49,721 nucleotides of DNA from Roseateles toxinivorans (GCF_004362525.1 NZ_SNXS01000019.1:1-49721); one strand, 5' to 3'; shown: positions 29,666 to 38,865, numbered from the stretch's first letter. The notes: generated by a model not told the origin, from the letters alone. A program made the numbers and translations.

Positions 29666-29998
29666 TCAATATCTCGGCACCGAGGGGTCCATGTGCACAG
29701 ACCACGCCTCGATGCCACCGGCGAGGTTATAGACCGAATCGAAGCCCTGGCGCTGCAGAAATGCGATGACTTGCAGACTTCGCATGCCGTGGTGGCAATA
29801 ACAGACGACAGGCTGCGCCGGATCCAGCTCGTCCAGGCGCTGCGGAATCTGCCCCATGGGGATGCTCAGCAAGCGGGCGCCATCGATGCGAATGGCGGCC
29901 AGCGCCATCTCCCAGGGCTCGCGCACATCGAGCAGGACGGCGCTGCCGCCCAGCTCTTGCAGCAGGCCCGGCAGGCGATCGACGGGCAGCTGCTGCAT
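29666..29998 (-). CDS. Single-domain rhodanese (sulfurtransferase)
   Basis: 110 residues forming one rhodanese domain. DVREPWEMALAAI near residue 24, active-site loop CHHGMRS with Cys68, and a C-terminal GFDSVYNLAGGIEAWSVHMD are typical. The cysteine is intact, so it can carry a persulfide. The start ATG overlaps the stop of the methyltransferase gene (ATGA, 29996-30000), and tolC follows 60 bases on. This order methyltransferase-rhodanese-tolC is known in related betaproteobacteria; the link between functions is not. Confidence 0.93.
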   Translation of the reverse strand: MQQLPVDRLPGLLQELGGSAVLLDVREPWEMALAAIRIDGARLLSIPMGQIPQRLDELDPAQPVVCYCHHGMRSLQVIAFLQRQGFDSVYNLAGGIEAWSVHMDPSVPRY

Positions 29999-30651
29999 CA
30001 GAAGCTGAAGCGCGAGGCCTCTTCGAAGCCCTGCAGGCGCGGCGCGATGGTGTCGAACAGCTCGACCGTGCGGAAATCGCGCTCGGCAAGACGTGTCACC
30101 AGCACCGCGCGCATCACCGGCTCCTCGCCCCTGATGGCAATCAGGCGCCCACCGACCTTCAGCTGCTGCAGCAAGGCATCGGGAATCTCGGCCACCGATC
30201 CGGACAGCACGATGGCGTCGAACGGTGCTTCGCCGCTCAGGCCCTTGGAGCCATCGGCTTGACGCACCGTCACCTTGTTCATGCCCGCGTGCTTGAGCTT
30301 CTCGGCAGCGGAGCGGGCCAGCTCGGGGTCGAGCTCCAGCGAGATCACCTGCTGCGCCTTGTGGCCCAGCAGCGCGGCCATGAAGCCGGACCCGGTGCCC
30401 ACCTCCAGCACCTTCTCATGGCGTTGCAGCTTCAGCTCCTGCAACAGGCGAGCCTCCAGGCGCGGCGCCAGCATGAAACGCCCCCCCCCCAACGGCACCT
30501 CGGTATCCATGAAGGCCATGCTCTTGTAGGCGGGCGGCACGAAGTCCTCGCGGCGTACCGCGGCCAGCAGGGCCAGAACGGTCTGATCCAGCACGTCCCA
30601 GGGGCGGATCTGCTGCTCGATCATGTTGAAACGGGCCTGTTCGATATTCAT
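29998..30651 (-). CDS. Protein-L-isoaspartate O-methyltransferase family protein
   Basis: 217 residues. MNIEQARFNMIEQQIRPWDV and VLDQTVLALLAAVRREDFVP form the N-terminal part of the PIMT-like family, SAM motif I is VLEVGTGSGFMAALLG, and DAIVLSGSVAEIPDALLQQL follows. PIMT repairs isoaspartyl residues; this branch lying next to tolC has Ser in place of usual active-site Thr/Ser patterns I cannot judge, so the substrate is uncertain. A run of ten G (30481-30490, coding Leu54-Gly57) may slip. The start follows tetR by 42 bases. Confidence 0.88.
   Translation of the reverse strand: MNIEQARFNMIEQQIRPWDVLDQTVLALLAAVRREDFVPPAYKSMAFMDTEVPLGGGRFMLAPRLEARLLQELKLQRHEKVLEVGTGSGFMAALLGHKAQQVISLELDPELARSAAEKLKHAGMNKVTVRQADGSKGLSGEAPFDAIVLSGSVAEIPDALLQQLKVGGRLIAIRGEEPVMRAVLVTRLAERDFRTVELFDTIAPRLQGFEEASRFSF
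30481..30490. repeat. Ten-base C/G homopolymer inside the methyltransferase gene
   Basis: Ten consecutive C on the plus strand encode Leu-Gly-Gly-Gly on the minus strand at residues 54-57. Loss or gain of a base would truncate the methyltransferase and could stop the coupled rhodanese gene being translated. Confidence 0.95.
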
Positions 30652-30693
30652 ACCTGGTTCCCTTGCATGGGCTGCAATCACAAATGTCGAATT

Positions 30694-31350
30694 CTATGGC
30701 GAGGGGCGGCCCGGACCATGGTCCGACATCAAGCCGCGCAGCATCAGATCAATCTGGGTGTTGAGCACCGACTCCGGTACCAGTTGAGGCGTGTAGACGC
30801 CACAGGCGCCGAAGGACTGCTGTTGCAGCGACAGGAACAGCAGGGGGCTGCACAGCACATGGACGGTGTCGGCCACCGGCACGGGGCGGAACTCGCCACG
30901 CTGCACACCGCGCTGGATGACGCTGCCCAGCAGCTGCTGCGCCGGCATGATCACCTCCTCGGCATAGAACTGGGCCAGCTCCGGGAAGTTTCCCGCCTCG
31001 GCCATCATGATCTTGACGATGCCCCCGCTTGGGCCCACGCCGACACGTTCCCACCAGGTCCTGAGCACCAGGGCCAGCAGATCGGCCGTGGAACCTTCGA
31101 ATGCCGCGGCGATCTCCATACCCTCGAGAATGGTGGCCGACAGGTTGTGGCGCACCACCGCCTTGAACAGTTCTTCCTTGCTGGGGTAGTACAGGTACAG
31201 GGTGCCCTTGGACACACCAGCGCGCTTGGCCACCTCCTCGGCGCGCGTGGCCGCAAAGCCGCGCTCGACGAACAGGGTCAGCGCCGCGTCCAGCAGTTCC
31301 TGCGGGCGGGCCTGCTTGCGCCGCTGGCGTAAGGTGGGGGGAGCGTTCAT
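30694..31350 (-). CDS. TetR/AcrR family repressor
   Basis: 218 residues. The N-terminal helix-turn-helix (about 10-60) reads LLDAALTLFVERGFAATRAE and EVAKRAGVSKGTLYLYYPSK, a textbook TetR domain. The C-terminal domain, ending in SVLNTQIDLMLRGLMSD, resembles regulators of the AcrR/NalC type that bind hydrophobic ligands. ATG 31350 is chosen because it leaves the palindrome at 31359-31378 just upstream as an operator for self-repression. It may control the downstream tolC series and the divergent lipoprotein gene. Confidence 0.93.
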   Translation of the reverse strand: MNAPPTLRQRRKQARPQELLDAALTLFVERGFAATRAEEVAKRAGVSKGTLYLYYPSKEELFKAVVRHNLSATILEGMEIAAAFEGSTADLLALVLRTWWERVGVGPSGGIVKIMMAEAGNFPELAQFYAEEVIMPAQQLLGSVIQRGVQRGEFRPVPVADTVHVLCSPLLFLSLQQQSFGACGVYTPQLVPESVLNTQIDLMLRGLMSDHGPGRPSP

Positions 31351-31358
31351 TGGATTGA

Positions 31359-31378
31359 TACTGACTAACTGGTCAGTA
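31359..31378. promoter_or_regulatory. Palindromic TetR operator
   Basis: Perfect 7-bp arms TACTGAC and GTCAGTA with a 6-base spacer, 9 bases upstream of the tetR start and 71 bases upstream of the DUF1439 gene. Arms and spacing fit AcrR-type repressor sites (act..agt half-sites). It lies so that it would block both divergent promoters. Confidence 0.75.
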
Positions 31379-31448
31379 ATGTACGTGTCCATCCCTGCCC
31401 GGTCAAGGCGGGCCGTCCGCCAGGTGCCTCACGAGTGCATTGCCAAAC

Positions 31449-32012
31449 ATGACATTTCTCTTTCGTTCCTCGCTGTTGTTGTCGATCTGCATCGCGTTGG
31501 CGGCCTGCGCCACGCTGGGCGGTGTGCGCACACTGACTTTGAGCGAGGCGGAGTTGAACGAGCGCCTGCAGCGCCAACTGCCGATCGAGCGCCGCATGCT
31601 GGAGTTGCTGGAGATACGCCTCAGCGAGCCCCGGCTGCAACTGCTGCCGCAAAGCAACAGGATCGCGCTGACCTTGGCGGTGGCGAGCCGGGAGCGCCTG
31701 TCCGGCCGCGCCTACCAAGGCCGCATCACCATCGACTTCGCGCTGCGCTATGACGAGCTGCGCCAGGCCATACGGCTCGAGCAGGTCCGGGTCACCGACT
31801 TCCTGATCGACGACCTGCCACCCAGGCAGCAGGCGCAGACAACCCGCCTGGGCAGCCTGATCACCGAGCAGTTGCTCAAGGATCTGGCCGTCTACCGCTT
31901 CAAGGCGAAAGATTTGCAGGCCGCCGAGGGCATGGGCTACGCACCAGGGGCGGTGACGGTGACGGCGCGGGGGGTGGAAGTGACGCTGGTACCGCGAAGC
32001 TCCGCACAGTAG
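31449..32012 (+). CDS. DUF1439 outer-membrane lipoprotein
   Basis: 187 residues. A lipoprotein signal (LLLSICIALAAC, with Cys20 in LAAC) is followed by a DUF1439-like body: LTLSEAELNERLQRQLPIER, then LQLLPQSNRIALTLAVASRE and ALRYDELRQAIRLEQVRVTD. The family includes E. coli YceB and has a lipid-binding-like fold; function is unknown. ATG 31449 is preferred over a TTG at 31440. It is divergent from tetR, with the operator between. Confidence 0.8.
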   Translation: MTFLFRSSLLLSICIALAACATLGGVRTLTLSEAELNERLQRQLPIERRMLELLEIRLSEPRLQLLPQSNRIALTLAVASRERLSGRAYQGRITIDFALRYDELRQAIRLEQVRVTDFLIDDLPPRQQAQTTRLGSLITEQLLKDLAVYRFKAKDLQAAEGMGYAPGAVTVTARGVEVTLVPRSSAQ

Positions 32013-32124
32013 GCGCCACGTGCTAACCCTCTGCGTGCGATTTACCCTAGTTCGACGGCAAGGACACCGGGTTGGTACGAAAAACTCCAAGACAATAGCG
32101 CCGCCTTCAGCCGAGAACCCACAC

Positions 32125-34977
32125 ATGATCAAACGGCCTCCCCCATCCGCGCTGCCCGGTCGCCGAGGCAGCACCCTCGCCCGCCACCTGCTGGCCGCGG
32201 TCCTGGTCTCATCCGCGCTGACAGGCGCGCAGGCGGCCACCGACGCCAAAGCCTCGCGTTACTACGAAGACGCGCTGCAGCGCTATGAGCGCAAGGACAT
32301 ACCCGGCGCCATCATCCAGTTGAAGAACGCGCTGCAGATCGACAAGCGGATGCTGCCGGTGCAGGTACTGCTCGGCAAGGCATTGCTGGCCAATGGCGAG
32401 GCGGCGAATGCGGAGATTGCGCTCACCGAGGCGCTGAACCTGGGCGTGAACCGCGCCGAGGTGGTGGTGCCGCTGGCCAAAGCCGTGGCAGCCCAAGGCA
32501 AACAGAAGCTGCTGATGGAGCAGCCCCGCTTTGCTTTGGCCGGACTGCCGCCGGACGTGCAGTTGCACCTGCTGCTTTTGCGGTCATCGGCGGCGTCGGA
32601 TCTCGGCGACGTGCAGGGCGCAATGAAGTACATCGAAGACGCGCGCGCCATCGACGGGCGTTCCATCGAAGCCTGGCTGGCCGAGGTGCCAGTGCGCATA
32701 CGCGCCCGGCAGTTCCGGGAGGCCCATCTTGCGGCCGACAAAGGGCTTGCGCTCGGGCCGAACTCTCCAGAAGCCTGGTATCAGAAGGGCTCGATTGCCC
32801 ATGTGCAGAATGACCTGCAGGCGGCCCTGTCCAGCTACGACAAGGCCCTGCGCAGCGACGGCGAGCATGTGGAGTCGCGGCTGGCGCGGGCCGGCATCTA
32901 CCTGGACCAGGGCCGCACAGAAGAAGCCAAGGCCGATATCGCGGAAGTTCGCCGCGTCGCCCCGATCGAGCCGCGTGGCGCCTACCTCCAGGCCCTGATG
33001 GCCGAGCGGGGCGGCGATGCGCCGGCAGCGCGGGCCGCCCTGCGCGAGGTGACTGAGCTGATTGACCCGATCCATATCGACTTCATCCGCTACCGTCCCC
33101 AGTTGCTGATGCTCAATGGCCTGGCACACTTTGGCCTCAACGAGCGCGAGAAGGCCAAACCCTATCTCGAGCTTTTCCAGAAGGTGCAGAACAACAGTCC
33201 TGTGTCCAAGCTGCTCGCCCAGGTCTATCTCGGCGAAAACAACCCGGACCGCGCCATCGAAGTGCTCGAGAACTACATGAAGAACCATGCGGGTGATGCC
33301 CATGGCGCGTCGCTGCTGGCCGGCGCCTATATGGCCAAGGGACGGCACGCCAAGGCCACCGCCTTGATGCAGGAAGTGCTGCGAAGCCAGGATGCACCGC
33401 AATTCCGCACCGCACTGGGCCTGAGCCTGATAGGAGGCGGTCAGTTGGGCAACGCGGTTGTCGAACTCGAAACCGCGTTCAAGAAAGACCCCAAGCAGGT
33501 GCAGGCAGGCGTCGCACTGGTCAGCCTCTATGTGCGCAACGGTCAGGCAAGAAAGGCCGCCACCGTCGCCCAGGCCCTGGTCAAGCAGCAACCGTCCAAT
33601 CCCAGCTTTCACAATCTGCTGGGCATTGCCCGCGCCCAGTCCGGAGACGCGGCCGGCGCCCGAACCGCCTTCGAACAGGCCGTCAAGTTGGACGGCAGCC
33701 TGGTTCAGCCTCAGCTGGGACTGGCCCGGTTGGACATTGGCACCAAGGCCTATGAAGCGGCCGCCAAACGTCTTGCCGAACTGCTGAAGGCGGACGAGCG
33801 CAATGTCGATGCCATGTACGACATGGCGGTGTTGGCCGAGCGGCGCGGCCAGCCGGCCGAGGCTCAGCGCTGGCTGGACAAGGCCGTGGACTACAGCGGC
33901 CCGCACGAAACTCGCCCCAGCTTCGCCCTGGTCGAACTGCATCTACGCAGTGGCCGCCCAGTCCCGGCGCTCGAAGCGGCCAAACGCCTGTTGTCCAAGG
34001 CCCCGGACGCCGTGCCTGTGCTGGTGGTCTATGCTCGAGCGCAACTGGCCAATGGCGACGCCGCAGGAGCACGCATCACCTTGACCAATGCCTCTCGCCG
34101 CGCGGACTACGAGGCGGCGGCGCAGTTCGGCATCGCCAGCCTGCAAATCAGTGCGAATGATGTTGCCGGCGCCGCCTACAGCCTGGAAAAGGCACTCAAG
34201 AGCGACGCCGACTTCCTGCCGGCCCAGGCCCTGATGAGCAATGTGGAACTGCGCCAAGGCGATCCCGCCAAGGCCGAACGACGTGCGCGCCAGATCATCC
34301 AGAGTCATCCAAAGCTGGCGGTCGGGCACCATCTGCTCGGTGAAATCACCTTGTCCAGGGGGCAGGCGGCCGCCGCGCTGGAGTCATTTCGGCGCGCACA
34401 CGAACTGGAGCCCAGCAGCGCATCGCTGCTCCGGCTGTTCGCCGCGATGGCCAGCCAAGACGCTGGCAAACCGACGGGCACTGCCCTGCAGCTGGCAAAT
34501 CAATGGCTGAAAACACATCCTAAGGACCTGCCGGTGCTCAAGGCTGTGGCCAACACCCACGCGGCCGCTGGCAACTTTGTCGCCGCGCGCAGCGCCTACG
34601 AGCAGCTGTTGAAGTTGGCGCCTGACGATGCCGACACCTTGAACAACCTGGCCAATGTGCTGCTGCGCACCAAGGATCCCGCGGCCCTGAAAGTTGCCGA
34701 ACAGGCGCTGGCCAAGGCCCCCAACAACGCCAACGTGATTGACACGGCAGGTTGGGCCGCCCATCTGGCCGGCCAGAATGAGCGCGCCCTGCAACTGTTG
34801 CGGGACGCCCGTCTGCGCGATCCGAGCAATCCGGATATTCGCTACCATCTGGCGGCCGCTTTGGCGCAGGCCGGTCGAAAAGGTGAGGCCCGAGAAGAAT
34901 TGAACTCGGCACTCAAGACACATCCAGGCTTCGAACACGCGGCCGAGGCAAACCACCTGCTGCAGGCACTTAGATGA
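32125..34977 (+). CDS. prsT: PEP-CTERM system TPR protein PrsT
   Basis: 950-residue exported protein. A signal peptide (HLLAAVLVSSALTGAQA) leads into more than twenty TPR-like repeats, starting with SRYYEDALQRYERKDIPGAI and ending near ADTLNNLANVLLRT. Length and repeat layout match PrsT, the TPR partner of exosortase (XrtA/EpsH) systems, and the ALQIDKRMLPVQVLLGKALL opening is typical. ATG 32125 gives the signal peptide. It directly precedes a PEP-CTERM protein gene, its expected partner. The exosortase and exopolysaccharide genes are not in this window. Confidence 0.88.
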   Translation: MIKRPPPSALPGRRGSTLARHLLAAVLVSSALTGAQAATDAKASRYYEDALQRYERKDIPGAIIQLKNALQIDKRMLPVQVLLGKALLANGEAANAEIALTEALNLGVNRAEVVVPLAKAVAAQGKQKLLMEQPRFALAGLPPDVQLHLLLLRSSAASDLGDVQGAMKYIEDARAIDGRSIEAWLAEVPVRIRARQFREAHLAADKGLALGPNSPEAWYQKGSIAHVQNDLQAALSSYDKALRSDGEHVESRLARAGIYLDQGRTEEAKADIAEVRRVAPIEPRGAYLQALMAERGGDAPAARAALREVTELIDPIHIDFIRYRPQLLMLNGLAHFGLNEREKAKPYLELFQKVQNNSPVSKLLAQVYLGENNPDRAIEVLENYMKNHAGDAHGASLLAGAYMAKGRHAKATALMQEVLRSQDAPQFRTALGLSLIGGGQLGNAVVELETAFKKDPKQVQAGVALVSLYVRNGQARKAATVAQALVKQQPSNPSFHNLLGIARAQSGDAAGARTAFEQAVKLDGSLVQPQLGLARLDIGTKAYEAAAKRLAELLKADERNVDAMYDMAVLAERRGQPAEAQRWLDKAVDYSGPHETRPSFALVELHLRSGRPVPALEAAKRLLSKAPDAVPVLVVYARAQLANGDAAGARITLTNASRRADYEAAAQFGIASLQISANDVAGAAYSLEKALKSDADFLPAQALMSNVELRQGDPAKAERRARQIIQSHPKLAVGHHLLGEITLSRGQAAAALESFRRAHELEPSSASLLRLFAAMASQDAGKPTGTALQLANQWLKTHPKDLPVLKAVANTHAAAGNFVAARSAYEQLLKLAPDDADTLNNLANVLLRTKDPAALKVAEQALAKAPNNANVIDTAGWAAHLAGQNERALQLLRDARLRDPSNPDIRYHLAAALAQAGRKGEAREELNSALKTHPGFEHAAEANHLLQALR

Positions 34978-35071
34978 GGGGATGGCATGGCTGTCGGAAA
35001 GGCTTACAGTCGGCCTCAGCAAATACAGGAATATCTCTTCAAGCGTTTGATTTTTAAAGAGAAAATCCATG

Positions 35072-35087
35072 TGGCCCGACTCTTGCT
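35072..35087 (+). promoter_or_regulatory. Sigma-54 (RpoN) promoter of the PEP-CTERM gene
   Basis: TGGCCCGACTCTTGCT matches the -24/-12 consensus (TGGCAC-R-N4-TTGCW) with one mismatch, with GG and GC exactly ten bases apart. The start of transcription would be near 35098, leaving a ~33-base leader with GGAG at 35121. In exosortase systems PrsK/PrsR form a two-component pair whose regulator is of the sigma-54-activating class, which fits. Confidence 0.8.
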
Positions 35088-35130
35088 TGATAGTGACAAA
35101 TAGCGACAGCTCGCAAGTTTGGAGAAAAGA

Positions 35131-36018
35131 ATGTTCAAAACAATGATGCGCAAGTTGGCGGTGACCGCCCTGACCGGGTCCGTTTTTCTGGTCTTGGCAC
35201 CGGCGGCGCAGGCGGCAGCCACATGGACTTTCGGGAGCTCCTGTGCGCAGGTCAATGACAGCAGCAAGGACAACTTCGGCAACAGCTACCGCTGTGCCGG
35301 CGCAGGAAACATCAATGGCTCGACGAGCGGGCTGGGCCTGACGGCCTATGCCTGGAGCCGCACGACAACGGCATCGCAAGGCTTGCAGACGGCCAACCTG
35401 GCGCTCTATGGCGGTGGCTTCGGCGTGCAAAGCCAAGCCGAAGGCATCCCGGTGGGCCAGCCCGAGCACGCGATGGACAACAATCCATCCGGCTACGTCC
35501 CCGACGTGATCGTGCTCAAGTTCGACACCGCCATCGCCCTGGACACCATCAAGTTTGGCTGGTCGCAAAGCGATGCCGATGTCACCGTGATGGCCTACAA
35601 CGGCGCGGGCACGCCGGATGCCTTCCTGAAGGGCAAGACCGACACCTACAACTTCAACTCCGCCGCAGCCGTCGCCAATGGCTGGGCCCTGGTCGAGAAT
35701 TCGGGCGATGCCGCCCCTGACACTGCTTATGGCGCCAGCAGTTCGATCATCAACCGAACCGTGAACAACGGCGAGGCCGCCGGTGCCAAGAAGAACGTGA
35801 CCTCCAGCTGGTGGATCATCAGCGCCTACAACAGCGGCTACGGCGATGGTTCGCTTGACAGCCTGCTCGACTACGTCAAGCTGCTGGGCGTGGCCAGCAA
35901 GGATGTGACCCCCACGACACCCAATCCGACCCCGGAACCAGGCTCGCTGGCCCTGGCTGGCATTGCTCTGCTGGGCGTGCTGGGCACCCGCCGCAAGCTG
36001 CTCAAGCAAAAGTCCTGA
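35131..36018 (+). CDS. PEP-CTERM surface protein, XDP1-like
   Basis: 295 residues. A signal peptide (LAVTALTGSVFLVLAPAAQA) precedes an exported body and a C-terminal sorting signal: PEP in NPTPEPGSLALAGIALLG, a hydrophobic helix, then a basic tail RRKLLKQKS. The exosortase would cut near this PEP. The body features AYAWSRTTTAS, LALYGGGFGVQSQAEG, EHAMDNNPSGYVPDVIVLKF and IKFGWSQSDADVTVMAY recall the family named exosortase-dependent surface protein XDP1. ATG 35131 follows GGAG by six bases. Such proteins take part in the extracellular matrix and floc formation. Confidence 0.9.
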   Translation: MFKTMMRKLAVTALTGSVFLVLAPAAQAAATWTFGSSCAQVNDSSKDNFGNSYRCAGAGNINGSTSGLGLTAYAWSRTTTASQGLQTANLALYGGGFGVQSQAEGIPVGQPEHAMDNNPSGYVPDVIVLKFDTAIALDTIKFGWSQSDADVTVMAYNGAGTPDAFLKGKTDTYNFNSAAAVANGWALVENSGDAAPDTAYGASSSIINRTVNNGEAAGAKKNVTSSWWIISAYNSGYGDGSLDSLLDYVKLLGVASKDVTPTTPNPTPEPGSLALAGIALLGVLGTRRKLLKQKS

Positions 36019-36038
36019 GCGCAGCGCGCATCTGACCG

Positions 36039-36068
36039 AAAGGGTCGGCCCAAGGGCCGGCCCTTTTG
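36039..36068 (+). terminator. Terminator of the PEP-CTERM gene
   Basis: AAGGGTCGGCCC pairs with GGGCCGGCCCTT (one G-U pair) around a 2-base loop, followed by TTTT and then a second T run. Confidence 0.85.
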
Positions 36069-36158
36069 CTTTTTGCGCAGCAATAACGCCATCCTGACAT
36101 CGAGCCAAGCCGAGGCTGCAGCTATCATCGCCCGTCCTTTCATTCGGAGCCCCAGGCC

Positions 36159-36983
36159 TTGGATACCCTTTTGCTGATCAAAGCCGCCCTGATGGGCATT
36201 GTCGAAGGCCTGACCGAGTTTCTGCCGATTTCCTCCACCGGGCATCTGATACTGGCCGGTTCGCTGCTGGACTTTGCCGACGGCAAGGCCAAGGTGTTCG
36301 ATATCGCGATACAGACCGGGGCCATCTTCGCGGTGATCCTGGTGTATTGGCAGCGGCTGCGCGATACGGCAGTCGGCTTCGGTAGCTCGGTTCAGGCGCG
36401 GCGTTTCGTGCTCAATGTGGCGATCGGCTTTCTGCCGGCCGTGGTGCTGGGCCTGCTGCTGGGCAAGGCCATCAAGGCCCATCTGTTCACCCCGACCATC
36501 GTCGCCAGCACCTTCATCATTGGCGGCTTCATCATCCTCTGGGCAGAGCGCCGACCGGCGGCGACGGTGCGACTGGACACCGTTGACGAGATGACGCCGA
36601 TGGACGCGCTCAAGGTCGGCCTGGTGCAGTGTCTGGCCATGGTGCCGGGCACCAGCCGCTCGGGCGCCACCATCATCGGCGGCATGCTGCTGGGCCTGAG
36701 CCGCAAGGCGGCCACCGACTTCAGCTTCTTCCTGGCCATTCCGACGCTGATCGGCGCCGGCCTGTACAGCCTGTACAAGGAACGCGCGCTGCTGTCGACC
36801 GCCGACATTCCGATGTTCGCCGTGGGCCTGCTGTTCTCGTTCCTGAGCGCCTGGATCTGCGTGCGCTGGCTGCTGCGCTACATCGCCAGCCACAGCTTCG
36901 TGCCCTTCGCCTACTACCGCATCGTGTTTGGCGTGGTGGTGCTGCTGACCAGCTATATGGGCTGGGTTACCTGGGCTGACTAG
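36159..36983 (+). CDS. uppP: Undecaprenyl-diphosphatase UppP (BacA)
   Basis: 274-residue polytopic membrane enzyme that recycles undecaprenyl diphosphate for peptidoglycan and polysaccharide synthesis; also gives bacitracin resistance. Both signature regions are intact: [19 protein letters not shown] near residue 17 and [20 protein letters not shown] near residue 163. The start is TTG at 36159 with GGAG nine bases upstream; no ATG fits. It lies after the PEP-CTERM terminator and converges on aapP with a 15-base gap. Confidence 0.96.
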   Translation: MDTLLLIKAALMGIVEGLTEFLPISSTGHLILAGSLLDFADGKAKVFDIAIQTGAIFAVILVYWQRLRDTAVGFGSSVQARRFVLNVAIGFLPAVVLGLLLGKAIKAHLFTPTIVASTFIIGGFIILWAERRPAATVRLDTVDEMTPMDALKVGLVQCLAMVPGTSRSGATIIGGMLLGLSRKAATDFSFFLAIPTLIGAGLYSLYKERALLSTADIPMFAVGLLFSFLSAWICVRWLLRYIASHSFVPFAYYRIVFGVVVLLTSYMGWVTWAD

Positions 36984-36998
36984 CTAGCCTGGACAAGC

Positions 36999-37742
36999 TC
37001 AATGACCGAGGATCTTTGACAAGAAATCCCTGGTCCGCTCGCTCTGCGGGTTGTTGAAGAACTCGTGCGGCTTGTTCTGCTCGACGATCTGGCCCTGGTC
37101 CATGAAGATCACCCGGTCGGCCACGGCCTTGGCAAAACCCATCTCGTGGGTCACGCAAATCATCGTGATGCCCTGGTTGGCCAGCTCAATCATCACGTCC
37201 AGCACCTCCTTGATCATCTCCGGGTCCAGGGCCGAGGTGGGCTCGTCGAACAGCATCACCTTGGGCGTCAGGCACAGCGCGCGGGCGATCGCCACGCGCT
37301 GCTGCTGACCGCCAGAAAGTTGCAGCGGGTACTTGTGCGCCTGCTCGGCGATCTTCACCCGCTCCAACTGCAGCATGGCGCGCTTCTCGGCCTCGGCCTT
37401 GGGCGTCTTGCCCACCCACATCGGCGCCAGGGTCAGGTTCTCCAGCACCGTCAGATGCGGGAACAGATTGAACTGCTGGAACACCATGCCGACCTCGCGG
37501 CGCACCTTTTCGATGGCACGGATGTCGTCGCTGATCTCGGTGCCGTCAACGACGATGCTGCCCTCCTGGTGCTCCTCCAGGCCGTTGATGCAGCGTATCA
37601 AAGTGGACTTGCCCGAGCCCGAGGGCCCGCAGATGACGATGCGCTCGCCACGGGTCACGGTCAGGTCGATGTCGCGCAGCACATGGAAGCTGTTGCCGTA
37701 CCACTTGTTGACCTTGCTAAAGGTGATGATGGGTTCGCTCAT
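36999..37742 (-). CDS. aapP: General L-amino acid ABC transporter ATPase AapP
   Basis: 247-residue cytoplasmic ATPase of the polar amino acid (PAAT) family. Walker [17 protein letters not shown] loop in [19 protein letters not shown], signature [15 protein letters not shown], Walker [16 protein letters not shown] and the His switch [10 protein letters not shown] are complete. It is last in the aapJ-aapQ-aapM-aapP operon, 19 bases after aapM. The Aap system imports a wide range of L-amino acids in rhizobia; the same breadth is inferred here. Confidence 0.93.
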   Translation of the reverse strand: MSEPIITFSKVNKWYGNSFHVLRDIDLTVTRGERIVICGPSGSGKSTLIRCINGLEEHQEGSIVVDGTEISDDIRAIEKVRREVGMVFQQFNLFPHLTVLENLTLAPMWVGKTPKAEAEKRAMLQLERVKIAEQAHKYPLQLSGGQQQRVAIARALCLTPKVMLFDEPTSALDPEMIKEVLDVMIELANQGITMICVTHEMGFAKAVADRVIFMDQGQIVEQNKPHEFFNNPQSERTRDFLSKILGH

Positions 37743-37761
37743 GAAGGCATTGACTGGTTGA

Positions 37762-38865
37762 CTAACGGTTCTTGCTGCGATTCAGCTGCTTCTCGATCCA
37801 CAGGCTGTAGCGTGACATGGCAAAGCAGAACACGAAGTAGATGGCGGTGATGAAGAGATAGCCCTCGACCTTGAAGGGCCGCCAGTTCGCGTCGGAGTTC
37901 AATGCCAGGCCCAGCGCACCGGTCAGCTCGTAGAGCGACACGATGGTCACCAGCGAGGTGTCCTTGAAGATCGAGATGAAGCTGTTGACGATGCCCGGCA
38001 CCACCAGCGCCAGCGCCTGCGGCAGCACGATCTTGCGCTGCGTCTTCCAGTAGCTCAGGCCCAGCGACTGGGCCGCCTCGACCTGCCCCTTGGGTATCGC
38101 CTGCAAGCCGCCGCGCACGATCTCGGCCAGATAGGCCGCGGCGAACAGGGTGATGCCCGCCAGCACCCGCACCAGCACGTCGATGCTGAAGCCCTGCGGC
38201 ATGAACAGCGGGAACATGAAGCTGGCCATGAACAGCACCGAGATCAGCGGCACGCCGCGTATCAACTCCACGTAGATCGTGCAGAAGGTGCGGATCGCCG
38301 GCATCTGCGAGCGCCGCCCCATTGCCACCAGCACCGCGATCGGGAAGGCCATCACGATGGACAGCGATGACAGCATGATGGTCAGCGGCAGGCCGCCCCA
38401 TTGATCGGTCGTTACCTTGGTCAGACCCAGCACGCCACCGCTCATCAAGGTGAAGGCCGCCGCTAGCACCACCACCCACAGCGCGGCCAGCCAGGGCCGC
38501 CAGAAGGGCCGCGTGCAGCTGGCCATCAGCAGCGCCATCATCAGCACGGTGGCCGCCAGCGGCCGCCACTGCTGGTCGAAGGGGTAGCGGCCGAAGATGA
38601 TCAGCCGGTGCTTCTCGGTCACCACACCCCAGCAGGCACCTATGCCGCGTGCGGCCTGGCAGGCATCCGCGTCGGCCGCCGTGATGGCGTCGAAAATCAT
38701 CCAGCGCAGCATGCCCGGCACATACAGCACCGCCAGCGCCAGCAGCGCCAGCGTGAACGCACTGCTCTGCCAGTTGGAGAACAGATTGCGTCGCAGCCAG
38801 ACAACCGGCCCGCGCGTGGAACTGGGGGCAGGCCTTGCGGCCACCGGGGTGAAGACGGCGTTCAT
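37762..38865 (-). CDS. aapM: General L-amino acid ABC permease AapM
   Basis: 367-residue inner-membrane permease. N-terminal helices (about 30-160) are longer than in simple PAAT permeases, which is characteristic of AapM. The C-terminal half has the transport domain: [40 protein letters not shown], and the EAA loop [20 protein letters not shown]. It starts four bases before the aapQ stop region (38865 vs 38870), so translation is tightly coupled. Confidence 0.93.
   Translation of the reverse strand: MNAVFTPVAARPAPSSTRGPVVWLRRNLFSNWQSSAFTLALLALAVLYVPGMLRWMIFDAITAADADACQAARGIGACWGVVTEKHRLIIFGRYPFDQQWRPLAATVLMMALLMASCTRPFWRPWLAALWVVVLAAAFTLMSGGVLGLTKVTTDQWGGLPLTIMLSSLSIVMAFPIAVLVAMGRRSQMPAIRTFCTIYVELIRGVPLISVLFMASFMFPLFMPQGFSIDVLVRVLAGITLFAAAYLAEIVRGGLQAIPKGQVEAAQSLGLSYWKTQRKIVLPQALALVVPGIVNSFISIFKDTSLVTIVSLYELTGALGLALNSDANWRPFKVEGYLFITAIYFVFCFAMSRYSLWIEKQLNRSKNR

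Noticed and set aside
32013-32124. A sigma-54 promoter upstream of prsT
   Set aside because: TGGTACG is present, but the -12 element (TTGC) is missing at the required distance. The aapJ upstream region was also checked and gave no GG-N10-GC match.
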